Source: Pacificibacter marinus
Lineage (GTDB): Bacteria > Pseudomonadota > Alphaproteobacteria > Rhodobacterales > Rhodobacteraceae
Length of the DNA stretch: 64,000 nt
Direction of reading: 5' to 3'
Assembly (NCBI RefSeq): GCF_018860505.1
Contig: NZ_JAHKPU010000030.1
Location: 62,001-126,000, forward strand
Shown: one piece after another, positions 26,555-36,061 of the stretch
Layout of the letters: every line of letters begins with the position of its first letter
Position numbering within the stretch: the stretch's first letter is position 1
Position numbers and translations under genes: made by a program
Notes under the pieces: model-generated
Databases searched by the model: none
What the model was told of the DNA's origin: nothing
What the model saw: only the letters and a program-made list of their open reading frames with translations

Positions 26555-26673
26555 TAAAGGTTCCAAACGTGACCCTTGCGTCAACCGACCTAAACAGCAA
26601 AGATAAAACGGCCCCGTCTATTTTAGCGGTTTTTTACATCATAATTTCTAAAACAGTTTCAAAGGTGCTCAAC

Positions 26674-27510
26674 GTGGCAAAAGAAGAAAAACCTAAGGTA
26701 TGTGGCATAGTGATGCCAATTTCCGAATGCGCCGGACTTGGCGACACTCATTGGCACGATGTTAAGTCAATAATTGAAGCTACGGCAACAGCAGCAGGGT
26801 TCGATGCGCGCCTAGTAAGCGAAACCTTTGAATCTAATTTAATTCATACTGAAATCCTTCAAAACATTTATGGTGACGACATCGTTATCTGCGATGTCAG
26901 CGGTCAAAATCCCAATGTTTTCTTCGAATTGGGAGTAAGAATGGCCACACAAAAACCCACTGTCATTATCAAAGACGATCAAACCAACTACCCATTCGAC
27001 ACAGGCCCCAACAGATACATCCAATATCCACGAGATTTGCGCCATCCCTTGATGGAAAAATTTAAAGCACAACTTAAAAATGCTTTAGAACAAACTATTG
27101 ATCAACCATCAGAGAAAAGCTTCATCGGCCAAATTGGAAAGTTCAAAGTTCCCGATGTTGAAAGTACGGAATTGCCCGCCCAAGAGTTCATTTTGGACAA
27201 GCTACAGAGCATCGAGCGAGAGCTAAAACGGAACGCTATGCCGCGCTCATCAATGCGCCGTCCGAAAAATATTAGATTCACATATTTGAATTCAGATAAC
27301 GTAAAAATATGCATACAAGGGTATGATATCGCGCAAGTAGAAAACGGCATAAAGGATTTTAGGAGCTTTTCAGACTACGATAAATTGAATGTTAACCTTG
27401 AACGCAGATCACCAACCCACACCCATGTAGAAATAACTGGTCGTCAGGTTGAGCGTAATAGTTTTGAACGCGATTTTGAAAATCACATTGACGAAGCCAT
27501 CCCATTCTAA
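26674..27510 (+). CDS. Nucleoside 2-deoxyribosyltransferase/TIR-like protein
   Basis: A 278-residue protein whose first 140 residues form a Rossmann-like domain: GIVMPIS at the first strand, VICDVSGQNPNVFFELGVRMATQKPTVII at the centre, where the Glu of FELG matches the nucleophile position of nucleoside deoxyribosyltransferases and the catalytic Glu of TIR NAD-hydrolases. This domain occurs in many bacterial defence proteins. The C-terminal 100 residues are unrecognised. The start is GTG at 26674 with AAAGG 8 bases before; an open frame reaching back to 26470 runs through the palindromes and is unlikely to be translated. AT-rich and flanked by palindromes, so probably acquired. A role in nucleotide cleavage is inferred. 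Confidence 0.65.
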   Translation: MAKEEKPKVCGIVMPISECAGLGDTHWHDVKSIIEATATAAGFDARLVSETFESNLIHTEILQNIYGDDIVICDVSGQNPNVFFELGVRMATQKPTVIIKDDQTNYPFDTGPNRYIQYPRDLRHPLMEKFKAQLKNALEQTIDQPSEKSFIGQIGKFKVPDVESTELPAQEFILDKLQSIERELKRNAMPRSSMRRPKNIRFTYLNSDNVKICIQGYDIAQVENGIKDFRSFSDYDKLNVNLERRSPTHTHVEITGRQVERNSFERDFENHIDEAIPF

Positions 27511-27514
27511 CCCC

Positions 27515-27650
27515 CGCGACTGACCCGAGGGTGGGAGCGTGAAACGCGCCCTCCCATGGGGGAGGGTCAGGCGCGTCAAAGATGCAAGCATCTTTGAAAA
27601 AGAGAAGTGGGACGACACCCGACATCGCGCTTCCCCCTCAAGTCAGGCGC
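27515..27650. repeat. Cluster of REP-like palindromes
   Basis: Four pieces of dyad symmetry follow the preceding gene: GACTGACCCGAGGGTGGG near 27518; a nested pair ACGCGCC/GGCGCGT (27544-27550 and 27570-27576) enclosing CTCCC/GGGAG; a perfect TCAAAGATGC-aa-GCATCTTTGA (27576-27597); and a diverged inverted copy TTCCCCCTCAAGTCAGGCGC near 27631-27650. The CTGAC plus G-rich block recurs in both orientations, as in repetitive extragenic palindromes. Confidence 0.5.
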
Positions 27651-27698
27651 AAAGTTTCCACATTACAAGTCGCCCACAAGGCACCTCAGACACAAAAA

Positions 27699-27737
27699 AG
27701 CGCCGAGAGCCATAAAACCCTCAGCGCCTTTTCAAAC
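27699..27737 (-). terminator. Terminator of the acidic-protein gene
   Basis: On the minus strand GCGCTGAG pairs with CTCGGCGC (one G-T pair) around a loop and is followed by TTTTTT. It lies about 20 bases after the stop codon at 27756. Confidence 0.75.
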
Positions 27738-27755
27738 ATCTTATCCGTTTATCTC

Positions 27756-28094
27756 TTAAGCCGTTGTCGCTTTCGTCTGCTCAACGACTTCGGCCTTGAC
27801 CTCTTCGCTCACGTCTTCCGCAGCAGCTTCCACGACGTCTTCGGCGGCCTCCTCAACCACTTCAATCTCTGGAACAGGCTCTGGCGCGGGCAAAGCCAGC
27901 GCTTCGTCAGGGAACTGCTCTGGCAGCGCAAAGCTGATCTCATTGGTCACAGGGGTCACCGTCACGGCAGGCATTTCGGGCAATGATGCGATGGCCTCGT
28001 TCAGTTCGCCCACAAGACGTTCAAAGGTTTGGCGCTGGGTCTCAATAACCGCTTCTGGTTTCTTGCCGCGACCGAATTTTAAAAACTTGAACAT
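27756..28094 (-). CDS. Small acidic protein of unknown function
   Basis: A 112-residue protein beginning with a short basic segment (MFKFLKFGRGKK), a helix with QRQTFERLVGELNEAIASLPEMPAVTV, and a long tail (from about 65) made almost only of Glu, Val, Ala, Pro and Asp. The tail looks disordered and may repeat EEAAEDV-like units. The start at 28094 has GAGG 6 bases before it; an upstream open frame of 25 residues lacks support. The function is unknown. It has its own terminator and is divergent from the membrane protein gene at 28248. Confidence 0.6.
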   Translation of the reverse strand: MFKFLKFGRGKKPEAVIETQRQTFERLVGELNEAIASLPEMPAVTVTPVTNEISFALPEQFPDEALALPAPEPVPEIEVVEEAAEDVVEAAAEDVSEEVKAEVVEQTKATTA

Positions 28095-28247
28095 CTTTTT
28101 CCTCACAGATTGTCGTTGGTAGATTCTCTTTGCATATGCAGCATTATGCAGAACCATCCGTTCACGCACGGTGAATTTCGCGTGACATCACTCAGTTTCA
28201 GATGCGCGGCGGGATTTCGCCGCCTAGAGATAGGGAAAGGAGACATC

Positions 28248-28631
28248 ATGCACATTATTTTAGCAACAGCACTGACAGCCCTCGTAGCCCTCATCGCGGG
28301 GATCACCGGCATCGCCACTCAACTGGGTGCACATCCATGGTGGGCGAGCCAAGTCGTCATGGTCGGCGCCCCCATCGGGATCGTTTTGGGGTTGGCGCTA
28401 TGGGCGCTGCGCCTCAATCGCGTGTTGCGCCTGTGTATTGCAGTGATCGCACTGGCCGCTGCCTTTGGTGTGGCGAAATACGGCCAGATCGGTTTCGCCA
28501 ATTCCTACGCAGAAGATCAATTGGCGGGCAAACTTTGGTACATGGGCTGGATCGCAACATCGGTGGCGGGCAGTGTGTTGCTGATGGCCGCCGCGCGATC
28601 ACGGACGCGGGTGTCTCGCGAGGCGTCATGA
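28248..28631 (+). CDS. Small integral membrane protein, unknown
   Basis: A 127-residue protein with about four hydrophobic spans (roughly residues 5-25, 33-53, 58-78 and 95-115). The start at 28248 is supported by AAAGGAG 6 bases before it. No conserved polar motif that would indicate transport is visible. It ends 24 bases from the convergent DUF2938 gene. Function not known. Confidence 0.7.
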   Translation: MHIILATALTALVALIAGITGIATQLGAHPWWASQVVMVGAPIGIVLGLALWALRLNRVLRLCIAVIALAAAFGVAKYGQIGFANSYAEDQLAGKLWYMGWIATSVAGSVLLMAAARSRTRVSREAS

Positions 28632-28655
28632 GGTTTCAGTCGAGGGACGTAGCGA

Positions 28656-29132
28656 TCAGATCACGAGCGCTGTGCCCCAAAGACCAATGCCAAAGACCGT
28701 ATGCGCCAGAAGGCCGAAACAACGGTTTTTCCACGGGGTCGGCGTTTTGGACAAGGCCCATCCCAAACCAAGGCCGGGATGCAACAAAAACCACCCCGCA
28801 CCGATGGTCACAATGGCAAAGACCCAAGCAGGGAAAAATGTCGGAGCGGCAAGCCAGCTTGCCCCTGCGATCATCACGAATATAACGCCGTAAACAAGGC
28901 CAACCATATAGTGAAACACCCAACCAATGGTGGTCTCGCGCGGCACGGGCGCAGCATTTGAAATCGCGCTGTGAAACACGGTGCCGTTGCGCAAATGGGC
29001 AACCCAACGCCCGACATTGCCCCAATTCGGCAAAGGCAACCCGAGCAACCGATTCAGAGCAAGCGCCCAAATATCCATCGCAATAGTACCGCCAAGCCCC
29101 ATCGCAAGCCCTGCAATCAATAACGCGCCCAT
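28656..29132 (-). CDS. DUF2938-family membrane protein
   Basis: A 158-residue membrane protein of the DUF2938 type, with about four transmembrane helices and the family's motifs: an N-terminal GLGGTIAMDIWALALNR block, NWGNVGRWVAHL in the first loop, and GWVFHYMVGLVYGVIF with its paired His and Tyr in the membrane. AGGAAAC precedes the ATG. Function is unknown. Confidence 0.8.
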   Translation of the reverse strand: MGALLIAGLAMGLGGTIAMDIWALALNRLLGLPLPNWGNVGRWVAHLRNGTVFHSAISNAAPVPRETTIGWVFHYMVGLVYGVIFVMIAGASWLAAPTFFPAWVFAIVTIGAGWFLLHPGLGLGWALSKTPTPWKNRCFGLLAHTVFGIGLWGTALVI

Positions 29133-29406
29133 GTTTCCTACCCTTCGAAACTCTATAAATAGTGGTCTATATCGCTGTTTTCACAAGATCATGCAAATCG
29201 CGCAAGATCCAATATACGCAATCTTGCTCATACGAGCTATGCATTCGAAATGTCTTTCCTTACGCGCGGATCTGTGATCTATAGGCGGTGCGACGTTATC
29301 TCTATCGACCCTTCTGTTTTCCCTTATCCGGCACTCAGTCTTCGATCAGACACCTGACACGCCGATCTGCCGCAATATCGTGGGCAGTGATTAAGGAGAA
29401 AATACA

Positions 29407-29613
29407 ATGGCTAATGGCACAGTAAAATGGTTCAATTCCACTAAAGGTTTCGGCTTCATCGAGCCAGAAGGTGGCAACAAAGACGTGTTCGTACACATCT
29501 CTGCTGTTGAGCGTTCCGGCCTTACAGGTCTTCGCGACGGTGCGAAAGTTACTTTCGACATCGAAGCTGGCCGTGACGGTCGCGAATCTGCGATTAACTT
29601 GACTGTAGAATAA
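29407..29613 (+). CDS. cspA: Cold-shock protein, CspA family
   Basis: A 68-residue single OB-fold protein with both RNA-binding motifs, KGFGFI and VFVHI. Such proteins bind single-stranded RNA and DNA and melt RNA structures in the cold or in stationary phase. Strong AAGGAG 7 bases before the ATG. A gap of 274 bases precedes it with no gene, so a long 5' leader as in other csp mRNAs is possible. It ends in a strong terminator. Confidence 0.96.
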   Translation: MANGTVKWFNSTKGFGFIEPEGGNKDVFVHISAVERSGLTGLRDGAKVTFDIEAGRDGRESAINLTVE

Positions 29614-29634
29614 TCTACACTCTCGTTTGAGATA

Positions 29635-29667
29635 ACGCTCGGTGCTTTGGCATCGGGCGTTTTTTTA
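29635..29667 (+). terminator. Rho-independent terminator of cspA
   Basis: ACGCTCGGTGC pairs with GCATCGGGCGT (11 bp with two G-T pairs) followed by seven T residues. Confidence 0.9.
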
Positions 29668-29690
29668 TGCTTGATCACTCTGATGATATA

Positions 29691-29720
29691 AAAATGGCGC
29701 GAAGTTTCCCTCGCGCCTTT
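29691..29720 (-). terminator. Terminator between cspA and the PhnA gene
   Basis: GGCGCGA (29696-29702) pairs with TCGCGCC (29711-29717); A-runs lie to the left and T-runs to the right, so it can act in both directions. It probably serves the minus-strand PhnA-type gene. Confidence 0.75.
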
Positions 29721-29757
29721 TGTATAGATCACTCGAAAATAGTCTGCTGTGACACCG

Positions 29758-30267
29758 TCACTTCTTTTTGACGAATTCTGTCAAAATCACGATACGCTGA
29801 CTTTCCACGCGTCCCTCGATATGCCCTGCATTATCTGCAACCAACGAAATACCACGCACAGCCGTGCCGCGCTTGGCGGTAAACCCACCGCCTTTGACGG
29901 GCAAATCCTTGATCAACACAACCGTGTCGCCCGCTGACAAAACAGCGCCGTTGCTGTCGCGGTGAATCACATCAGGCCCGCCAGATTTGGCCCATTCCTC
30001 GACCTCTGGTTCAAGGTAGAGCATATCCAGCGCGTCCGCAGCCCAAGCTTCTTCAGCAAAGCGCGTCAGTAAGCGGTAGGACAAAACTTTAACGGCATCA
30101 GATTCAGACCACATCGATCCGGTCAATGCGTTCCAATGCCCGTCTGGCACAGCTTCGCCTCTAAGGCCGCCTGCGCAGACGTCACACAGGGCCACAACAT
30201 CATGACGAGGTGCCACGGACACCTGGGTCAAAGTGCCTGTCGCACCGCAAATTTCACATTCAGACAT
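29758..30267 (-). CDS. phnA: PhnA/YjdM-type zinc-ribbon protein
   Basis: A 169-residue protein. Two CxxC pairs near the N-terminus (CEICG and CDVC) form a zinc ribbon, and the C-terminal 70 residues carry the SH3-like PhnA domain (GDTVVLIKDLPVKGGGFTAKRGTAVRGI). The name comes from alkylphosphonate genes, but this protein is not a phosphonate enzyme and its role is unknown. AAGGAG lies 6 bases before the ATG. Divergent from tamA. Confidence 0.88.
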   Translation of the reverse strand: MSECEICGATGTLTQVSVAPRHDVVALCDVCAGGLRGEAVPDGHWNALTGSMWSESDAVKVLSYRLLTRFAEEAWAADALDMLYLEPEVEEWAKSGGPDVIHRDSNGAVLSAGDTVVLIKDLPVKGGGFTAKRGTAVRGISLVADNAGHIEGRVESQRIVILTEFVKKK

Positions 30268-30416
30268 ATTGCTCTCCTTGATTTGGGCGAACCCTAGGCC
30301 TGCGCTCTAACCAGAGCAAGCAACAAACCGCCATTTTAGGCGCTTGGCACTGGAAACTGGCTCACAAACAGACCATATTAAGTGGGTGTTCCGCGCATCA
30401 AATTGGATCAAAACCT

Positions 30417-32198
30417 ATGACCCTTCACACCACACTGATCGCGGCAGCTTTATGCGCGACTGTGTCCACGCCCGCTTTCGCATTCAATGCCCGCTTGGAA
30501 GGCGACGCGACAGAAACCATGCGAGATCGGCTCTCATCCGCATCGGCTATTTTAGAGGCTGAGCGTGACGGAACCACCGAGCCATCCGACATCATCGCCG
30601 CCGTTCAATCAGACTATCGTACTTTGCTGGGAACACTCTATCGATCAGGGTATTACGCCCCCGTCATTCGCATTTTGGTCGATGGCCGCGAAGGCAGTAG
30701 ATTGTCGCTGATCACTTTACCAAACAGCGTGGAAGACATCGTTATATCCGTCAATACAGGCGATAAATTTACATTCAAGACAGCAACCGTCGCGCCACTC
30801 GCGCCGCAAACAGAGCTGCCCGCGGGATTTTCCACGGGACAGACTGCAAAGTCTGGCGAGATCGGTGCAGCCAAAGATAGCGCAATTGACGCATGGCGTG
30901 CGGCATCATACCCAAAAGCAGCCCTGTCCTCACAATCCATTGTCGCGGATCACAACACCAAAACCCTCGACGTTGCCCTTGGTATCGCACCAGGCCCCAG
31001 AGCTGTCTTTGGGCAATTGAGCTTTGCTGGCACCAAACGCGTATCGCAAGAGCGGCTGACGGAAATCACCGGCGAGATCGAAGGCAAAGCCTTCAATCCT
31101 GAGACGCTTGAAACCGCAGCGGCGCGTCTGCGTAAAACCGGCGCTTTTCGATCCGTTGCCATAAGTGAAGCGGAAACACTGAACGCCGACGGCAGCTTGG
31201 ACGTCACCGCAACCGTCACCGACGCCGCCCCGCGCCGCGTCGGATTTGGCGCAGAGATCAATTCCCTCGAAGGCGGCACGCTGTCGGCTTACTTCATGCA
31301 CAGAAACATTTCGGGCAATGCTGATCGCCTGAGGTTCGATGCCGAAGTTGCCGGACTTGGGTCTGATACAGGCATCGATTACACAGTTTCGACGACCTAC
31401 CGCAGACCCGCGACAACGCGTCCGGTCTTGGCGCTCGTCGCCGAAGCAGAACTGGCGCGTATAGATGAGCCAAGCTATCTGTCCACCTCGGCCACGGTGT
31501 CGGTCAGCGCCGAAGTGACTCTGTCTGACACAACCTATTTCATCGGCGGCATCGGATATCGTTACTCTGATGTCTCGGATGACCTTGGTGATCGTACATT
31601 TTCGCATTTCATCCTCCCCATTGAAGGCGCGCGCGACTCGCGCAACAATGCTCTCAACCCAACATCTGGCACATATTTTGCCGCCGAAATTATGCCGTTC
31701 ATCGGCTTTTCAGGGTCAGCAACCGGCGGACGCCTGTTTGCGGATATGCGCGGATACAAAGGGTTCGGAGACGACGACAGATTTGTGCTTGCGGGCCGCT
31801 TCATGGCCGGTTCTATCATCGGCAGCGATGTCACAGAAACACCACCTGACTTGCTGTTTTACTCAGGCGGCGGCGGCACCGTGCGCGGACAGCCCTATCA
31901 ATCGCTTGATGTCGATTTAGACGATGACACCTCGACGGGTGGAGCGAGCTTTATTGGCCTATCGACCGAATTGCGTGCAGGGATCACCGACAAGATATCG
32001 TTGGTTGGTTTCGCAGATGTCGGTGGTATTGGCGAGAATGCGACACCAGATGACGAAATGAGCTGGCACGCGGGCGCAGGGCTTGGGCTGCGTTATGATA
32101 CCGGATTTGGCCCTATTCGCCTCGACATCGCGGCCCCTATTTCGGGCTCGACAGGTGATGGCGTGCAATTTTATGTTGGAATTGGACAAGCGTTTTGA
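30417..32198 (+). CDS. tamA: Translocation and assembly module TamA (BamA family)
   Basis: A 593-residue outer-membrane protein: signal peptide (cut after AFA near residue 22), POTRA domains to about 290, and a BamA-type 16-strand barrel from about 295. It closes with the expected VQFYVGIGQAF ending, the final aromatic residue being the outer-membrane insertion signal. TamA works with TamB to insert outer-membrane proteins or move phospholipids across the periplasm. The ribosome-binding site is weak. Its stop overlaps the TTG start of tamB (TTGA). Confidence 0.9.
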   Translation: MTLHTTLIAAALCATVSTPAFAFNARLEGDATETMRDRLSSASAILEAERDGTTEPSDIIAAVQSDYRTLLGTLYRSGYYAPVIRILVDGREGSRLSLITLPNSVEDIVISVNTGDKFTFKTATVAPLAPQTELPAGFSTGQTAKSGEIGAAKDSAIDAWRAASYPKAALSSQSIVADHNTKTLDVALGIAPGPRAVFGQLSFAGTKRVSQERLTEITGEIEGKAFNPETLETAAARLRKTGAFRSVAISEAETLNADGSLDVTATVTDAAPRRVGFGAEINSLEGGTLSAYFMHRNISGNADRLRFDAEVAGLGSDTGIDYTVSTTYRRPATTRPVLALVAEAELARIDEPSYLSTSATVSVSAEVTLSDTTYFIGGIGYRYSDVSDDLGDRTFSHFILPIEGARDSRNNALNPTSGTYFAAEIMPFIGFSGSATGGRLFADMRGYKGFGDDDRFVLAGRFMAGSIIGSDVTETPPDLLFYSGGGGTVRGQPYQSLDVDLDDDTSTGGASFIGLSTELRAGITDKISLVGFADVGGIGENATPDDEMSWHAGAGLGLRYDTGFGPIRLDIAAPISGSTGDGVQFYVGIGQAF

Positions 32199-35100
32199 AC
32201 ACTCGTTTTGCACTCATAGCTATCGCGTCTTTGCCTTTGATGACGGCGGCGCAGGCTCAAGATACATCGGACGATACATCACGAGATCGGTCCTTGATTG
32301 TCGGTTTTCTCGAAGACAATCTGTCAGGCGCAGGCCGTGACATTCGGATTGATGGCTTCAAAGGTTTATTGTCTTCCACAGCTACGATGGACAATCTAAC
32401 CATATCCGATAGCGACGGCGTTTGGTTCACGTTGAACGATGCGGTGTTGGACTGGAACCGATCGGCTTTGTTGGCAGGTCGTCTGGAAATTGAACAGGTT
32501 TCAGCCGCCTCTATCGAAGTTCTCAGACGCCCCATATCAGAAGAGTCATCCGCCGCCCCCGAAGCCAGCGTTTTTTCTTTGCCTGAATTGCCTGTCAGTA
32601 TCGACATTGGTGAAATCACAGCCGAAAGCGTCAAGCTGGGCGCAGATATTTTGGGACTTGGCGAAGCAGTAGAGCTGTCGATTTTGGGCGCAGCCACGCT
32701 GAAAGATGGCGATGGGTCTGCCGAACTGGACATCCAAAAAAAATCTGGCACTGTTGGCGCATTCACTCTAAACGCCGCCTATAACAACGCAGACGCCTAT
32801 TTTGATCTCGACCTGTCGCTGACTGAAGGGCCAAACGGAATTATTTCAACGCTGATCGGCTTACCGGGTGCCCCCGATCTATCGCTGATCGCCAAGGGCT
32901 CAGGCCCGCTTGACACCTTTACCGCTGACATCGAATTGGCCACTTTGGGCCAGCCACGACTGTCTGGCACGATCGGGCTATCGACGGTGATTGAAGCCAC
33001 TGTGACAAATCAAACAGGATCACAAAGCGCGACCACAGACGACATAGAGGCGGTCCAACCCAAGGCCCGCGCCTTTTTCGCGGATATCAGCGGCGATGTT
33101 ACTCCCCTGTTCGATCCTGCTTATGCACCATTTTTTGGAGCCTCTTCCGCATTATCAGCAAAAGGGACGTCCTTTCCCGACGGGCGCTTAACGTTAGAAG
33201 CCTTCTCGCTTGCAACCGACACTCTATCGCTGGACGGTGCTGTGGCCATTGGCACAGATTCCCTGCCCACATCGTTTGACGTGTCAGGTGTGATTGCCAA
33301 CACATCTGGTGCCCCCACCCTATTGCCTATCGCTGGCGACAAACAGTATTTACAGCGCGCTGAAATCTCAGCCCAATACGACGCATCAAGAGGCGACACA
33401 TGGACTGCCACAGCGCGTGTGCTTGACTACACCCAACAAAATGTCGCCATCGGCGATGTGTCTTTGGACGCATCCGGCACTATTTCGCGCAGACCAAATC
33501 CTCAAGGATCGACCCTGTTGCGAGCCTTTGATGCCAGCCTCAAAATCATCGCGGACGGGATCGATCTAGATGACACCACCTTGATGTCGACCGTTGGGTC
33601 CACCGTGTCGGCACAAACAAAATTGGCATGGCGCGATGGGACTCCGTTGGCACTTGAAGCTGTCTCGATAAACGCAGGCGATGCATCCATGACCGCAGAT
33701 GGCACCATTTCCGGCTTGGACAGCGGCTTTACGTTCAAGGGAAACCTTGGTGTCGATGCAGCCCGCTTGTCACGATTTGCGGCCATTACAGGCCTGTCGT
33801 TACAAGGCAGTCTAAGCGGCGATGCCTCTGGGTCGTTCACACCGCTTGGCGGCAGTTTTGATGCCGAAATCACAACTCAAGCTCAAAACGCACGCATTGG
33901 CATTCCCAAAGTCGATGCGTTGTTAAGCGGGCAAAGCCAAGTGAGCCTGCGCGCACAACGCGATGAAACCGGCCTGACGCTTGAAGCATTTGATGTCGAA
34001 ACATCTGCGATAACCGCGCAAGGCTCTGGCGTCTTAACCAGCACGACAGCGGACTTGAACCTTACGGCACGATTGGATGATGTGGCCCGTCTCGACGCAG
34101 GTATCAGCGGCCCTTTGACGGCTGTCGCTAGCGTGTCAAAGGCAACCGAAAATGGAGCGTGGCAAACCTCTGCCACGATGACTGGACCTGGCGGATCTAC
34201 CGCACGCCTCTCTGGCGATATTGCCCAAAGCTTTGACACTGCTACGCTGCAAGTATCAGGCTCAGCCCCCCTTGGGCTTGCCAACAGCTTGACCACGGCG
34301 ACTTTGCTGCAAGGCACCGCCGACTTCGATTTGCGCCTCAACGGACCGTTGGCGTTAGAATCCTTGGCTGGAACGATATCTGCACGCACGGACACCCGTG
34401 CCGTTTTACCCGCAACAGGGCTTGCTTTGACATTCAACCAATTGCGCGCGACTTTGGCCAATGCAAATGCGGATATCTCGGCGAATGCGCGCGCAGACAC
34501 GGGCGGCAGTATTTCGGCCTCAGGGCGCGTTGGCTTAAGCTCTAATTTCGCGGCCGACATCAAGGTGATTTTAAACAACCTTGTCGTAACTGACCCTGAT
34601 CTTTACACCACATCGGTGAATGGCGACCTTGCACTGGTAGGCCCCGTGTTGAGCGGACCAAAAATCAGCGGCACGTTAAATCTGGGGCGCACAGATGTAC
34701 GCGTTGCAACTGTTGCAGTGGGTGCAGGTGGCGATATCCCTGCGATAACGCATAAATCCGAACCTGCATCTGTGCGCCGAACCCGCGCTCGCGCAGGGGT
34801 TTTGTCAGACGGACAAGCCTCTACAAGCAACGGCAGCAGCGCCATCGCCCTTGATATCACCGTGAACGCGGCCAATCAGGTGTATATTCGTGGTCGCGGC
34901 CTAGACGCGGAACTTGGGGGCAAACTGCGCCTGATTGGCACAACGGATAACATCATTCCTGTCGGGCAATTCTCCTTGGTCAGGGGACGTTTGAACTTGC
35001 TTGGGAAACGCATTGAAATGGAAGAGGGCCAGTTGGCCTTACAGGGCGATTTTGACCCTAGTTTTTCTCTTGTCGCCGCCACGACGACCGATGATTTGAC

Positions 35101-35533
35101 AATTACCATCACAACATCCGGTCAAGTGAGCGCGCCCAAAATCGAACTGTCCTCTTCACCAGAACTGCCTGAAGACGAAATATTGGCGCAGCTTTTGTTT
35201 GGCCGTGCGATCTCTGAAATCTCTGCGTTTCAGGCCGCACAAATGGCGGCAGCCGTTGCGACTTTGACGGGTGGCGGCAATGGAATCGTCGGGTCTATCC
35301 GTGACGAACTCGGCATAGATGATCTGGATGTGACCACATCCGATGAAGGGGAAGCCGCGCTGAAGGTTGGTAAATATTTGTCGGATGAAATCTACACCGA
35401 CGTGACCATCGACAGCTCAGGTCAGTCTGTCATCAACCTCAACTTGGATGCCTCTGATACGGTAACATTCAAAGGGTCTGCATCACCGGATGGGGCGACC
35501 AGCCTTGGGGTGTTTTTCGAAAAAGATTACTAA
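32195..35533 (+). CDS. tamB: Translocation and assembly module TamB
   Basis: A 1,112-residue AsmA/TamB-type protein. A signal-like N-terminus is followed by a very long beta-rich region, and the C-terminal TamB domain (about 830-1112) shows LNLLGKRIEMEEGQLALQGDFDPS and LPEDEILAQLLFGRAISEIS, the family's hallmark. TamB spans the periplasm as a groove between inner membrane and TamA. The start is TTG, and the N-terminus (AQAQD) looks cleavable rather than a typical signal anchor. Translationally coupled to tamA. Confidence 0.9.
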   Translation: MNTRFALIAIASLPLMTAAQAQDTSDDTSRDRSLIVGFLEDNLSGAGRDIRIDGFKGLLSSTATMDNLTISDSDGVWFTLNDAVLDWNRSALLAGRLEIEQVSAASIEVLRRPISEESSAAPEASVFSLPELPVSIDIGEITAESVKLGADILGLGEAVELSILGAATLKDGDGSAELDIQKKSGTVGAFTLNAAYNNADAYFDLDLSLTEGPNGIISTLIGLPGAPDLSLIAKGSGPLDTFTADIELATLGQPRLSGTIGLSTVIEATVTNQTGSQSATTDDIEAVQPKARAFFADISGDVTPLFDPAYAPFFGASSALSAKGTSFPDGRLTLEAFSLATDTLSLDGAVAIGTDSLPTSFDVSGVIANTSGAPTLLPIAGDKQYLQRAEISAQYDASRGDTWTATARVLDYTQQNVAIGDVSLDASGTISRRPNPQGSTLLRAFDASLKIIADGIDLDDTTLMSTVGSTVSAQTKLAWRDGTPLALEAVSINAGDASMTADGTISGLDSGFTFKGNLGVDAARLSRFAAITGLSLQGSLSGDASGSFTPLGGSFDAEITTQAQNARIGIPKVDALLSGQSQVSLRAQRDETGLTLEAFDVETSAITAQGSGVLTSTTADLNLTARLDDVARLDAGISGPLTAVASVSKATENGAWQTSATMTGPGGSTARLSGDIAQSFDTATLQVSGSAPLGLANSLTTATLLQGTADFDLRLNGPLALESLAGTISARTDTRAVLPATGLALTFNQLRATLANANADISANARADTGGSISASGRVGLSSNFAADIKVILNNLVVTDPDLYTTSVNGDLALVGPVLSGPKISGTLNLGRTDVRVATVAVGAGGDIPAITHKSEPASVRRTRARAGVLSDGQASTSNGSSAIALDITVNAANQVYIRGRGLDAELGGKLRLIGTTDNIIPVGQFSLVRGRLNLLGKRIEMEEGQLALQGDFDPSFSLVAATTTDDLTITITTSGQVSAPKIELSSSPELPEDEILAQLLFGRAISEISAFQAAQMAAAVATLTGGGNGIVGSIRDELGIDDLDVTTSDEGEAALKVGKYLSDEIYTDVTIDSSGQSVINLNLDASDTVTFKGSASPDGATSLGVFFEKDY

Positions 35534-35556
35534 AGCGAGCCTCAAATATCGCTTTA
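35531..35556. terminator. Convergent hairpin shared by tamB and trxC
   Basis: TAAAGCGA pairs with TCGCTTTA (8 bp, 10-base loop). The left arm begins with the tamB stop codon and the right arm ends with the trxC stop codon. A T-rich stretch follows on the plus strand after about 12 bases. Confidence 0.6.
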
Positions 35557-36000
35557 GGCTGGCTTTTTCGCATGTTTTTGCACAAATCCAACAATGTCAC
35601 GCGCGGGACGCGCCCCTGCCAATCGCGCAATTTCCTTGCCGCCTTGATACAAAATCAACGCTGGGATGCCACGGATATTGTTCTTTTGTGACACGATAGG
35701 AAAGTCTTGGGTGTTCACTTTGGCAAAGCGCGCGCGCCCTTTCAAAGCAATCGCAGCCTTGGCGAAATCAAGTGCCATCTGGCGACAAGGGCCACACCAC
35801 GGCGCCCAAAAATCGACAAGCAAAGGCATGTCATCTAGCTTGGCTGCCTTGGCCAATGACGTCGGGTTCAATTCGGCCACTTTGTCAGAAATCAAAGCCC
35901 CGCCACAGGTGCCACACTTGGGGCTCGAGGCCAGTTTTTCAGCGGGCACACGATTGGCCTGACCACATTTGAGACAGGCAAGTTTGACAGAATAGGTCAT
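35554..36000 (-). CDS. trxC: Thioredoxin 2 (TrxC)
   Basis: A 148-residue thioredoxin with an N-terminal zinc module (two CxxC: CLKCG and CGTCG) followed by a thioredoxin fold with the redox motif WCGPC. TrxC is a cytoplasmic disulfide reductase important in oxidative stress. The start at 36000 (MTYSVKLA) has GAGGGA 8 bases before it; an open extension of 18 residues has no support. Confidence 0.95.
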   Translation of the reverse strand: MTYSVKLACLKCGQANRVPAEKLASSPKCGTCGGALISDKVAELNPTSLAKAAKLDDMPLLVDFWAPWCGPCRQMALDFAKAAIALKGRARFAKVNTQDFPIVSQKNNIRGIPALILYQGGKEIARLAGARPARDIVGFVQKHAKKPA

Positions 36001-36061
36001 CGTGTGATCCCTCAATAAAGTCATTATACAGATTATATTTGTACCTAAGACCAAACAATCA

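Noticed and set aside
26470-26673. A 68-codon N-terminal extension of the TIR-like gene
   Set aside because: It overlaps the ettA end and runs through two strong palindromes; the GTG at 26674 has a suitable ribosome-binding site and starts at the domain edge.
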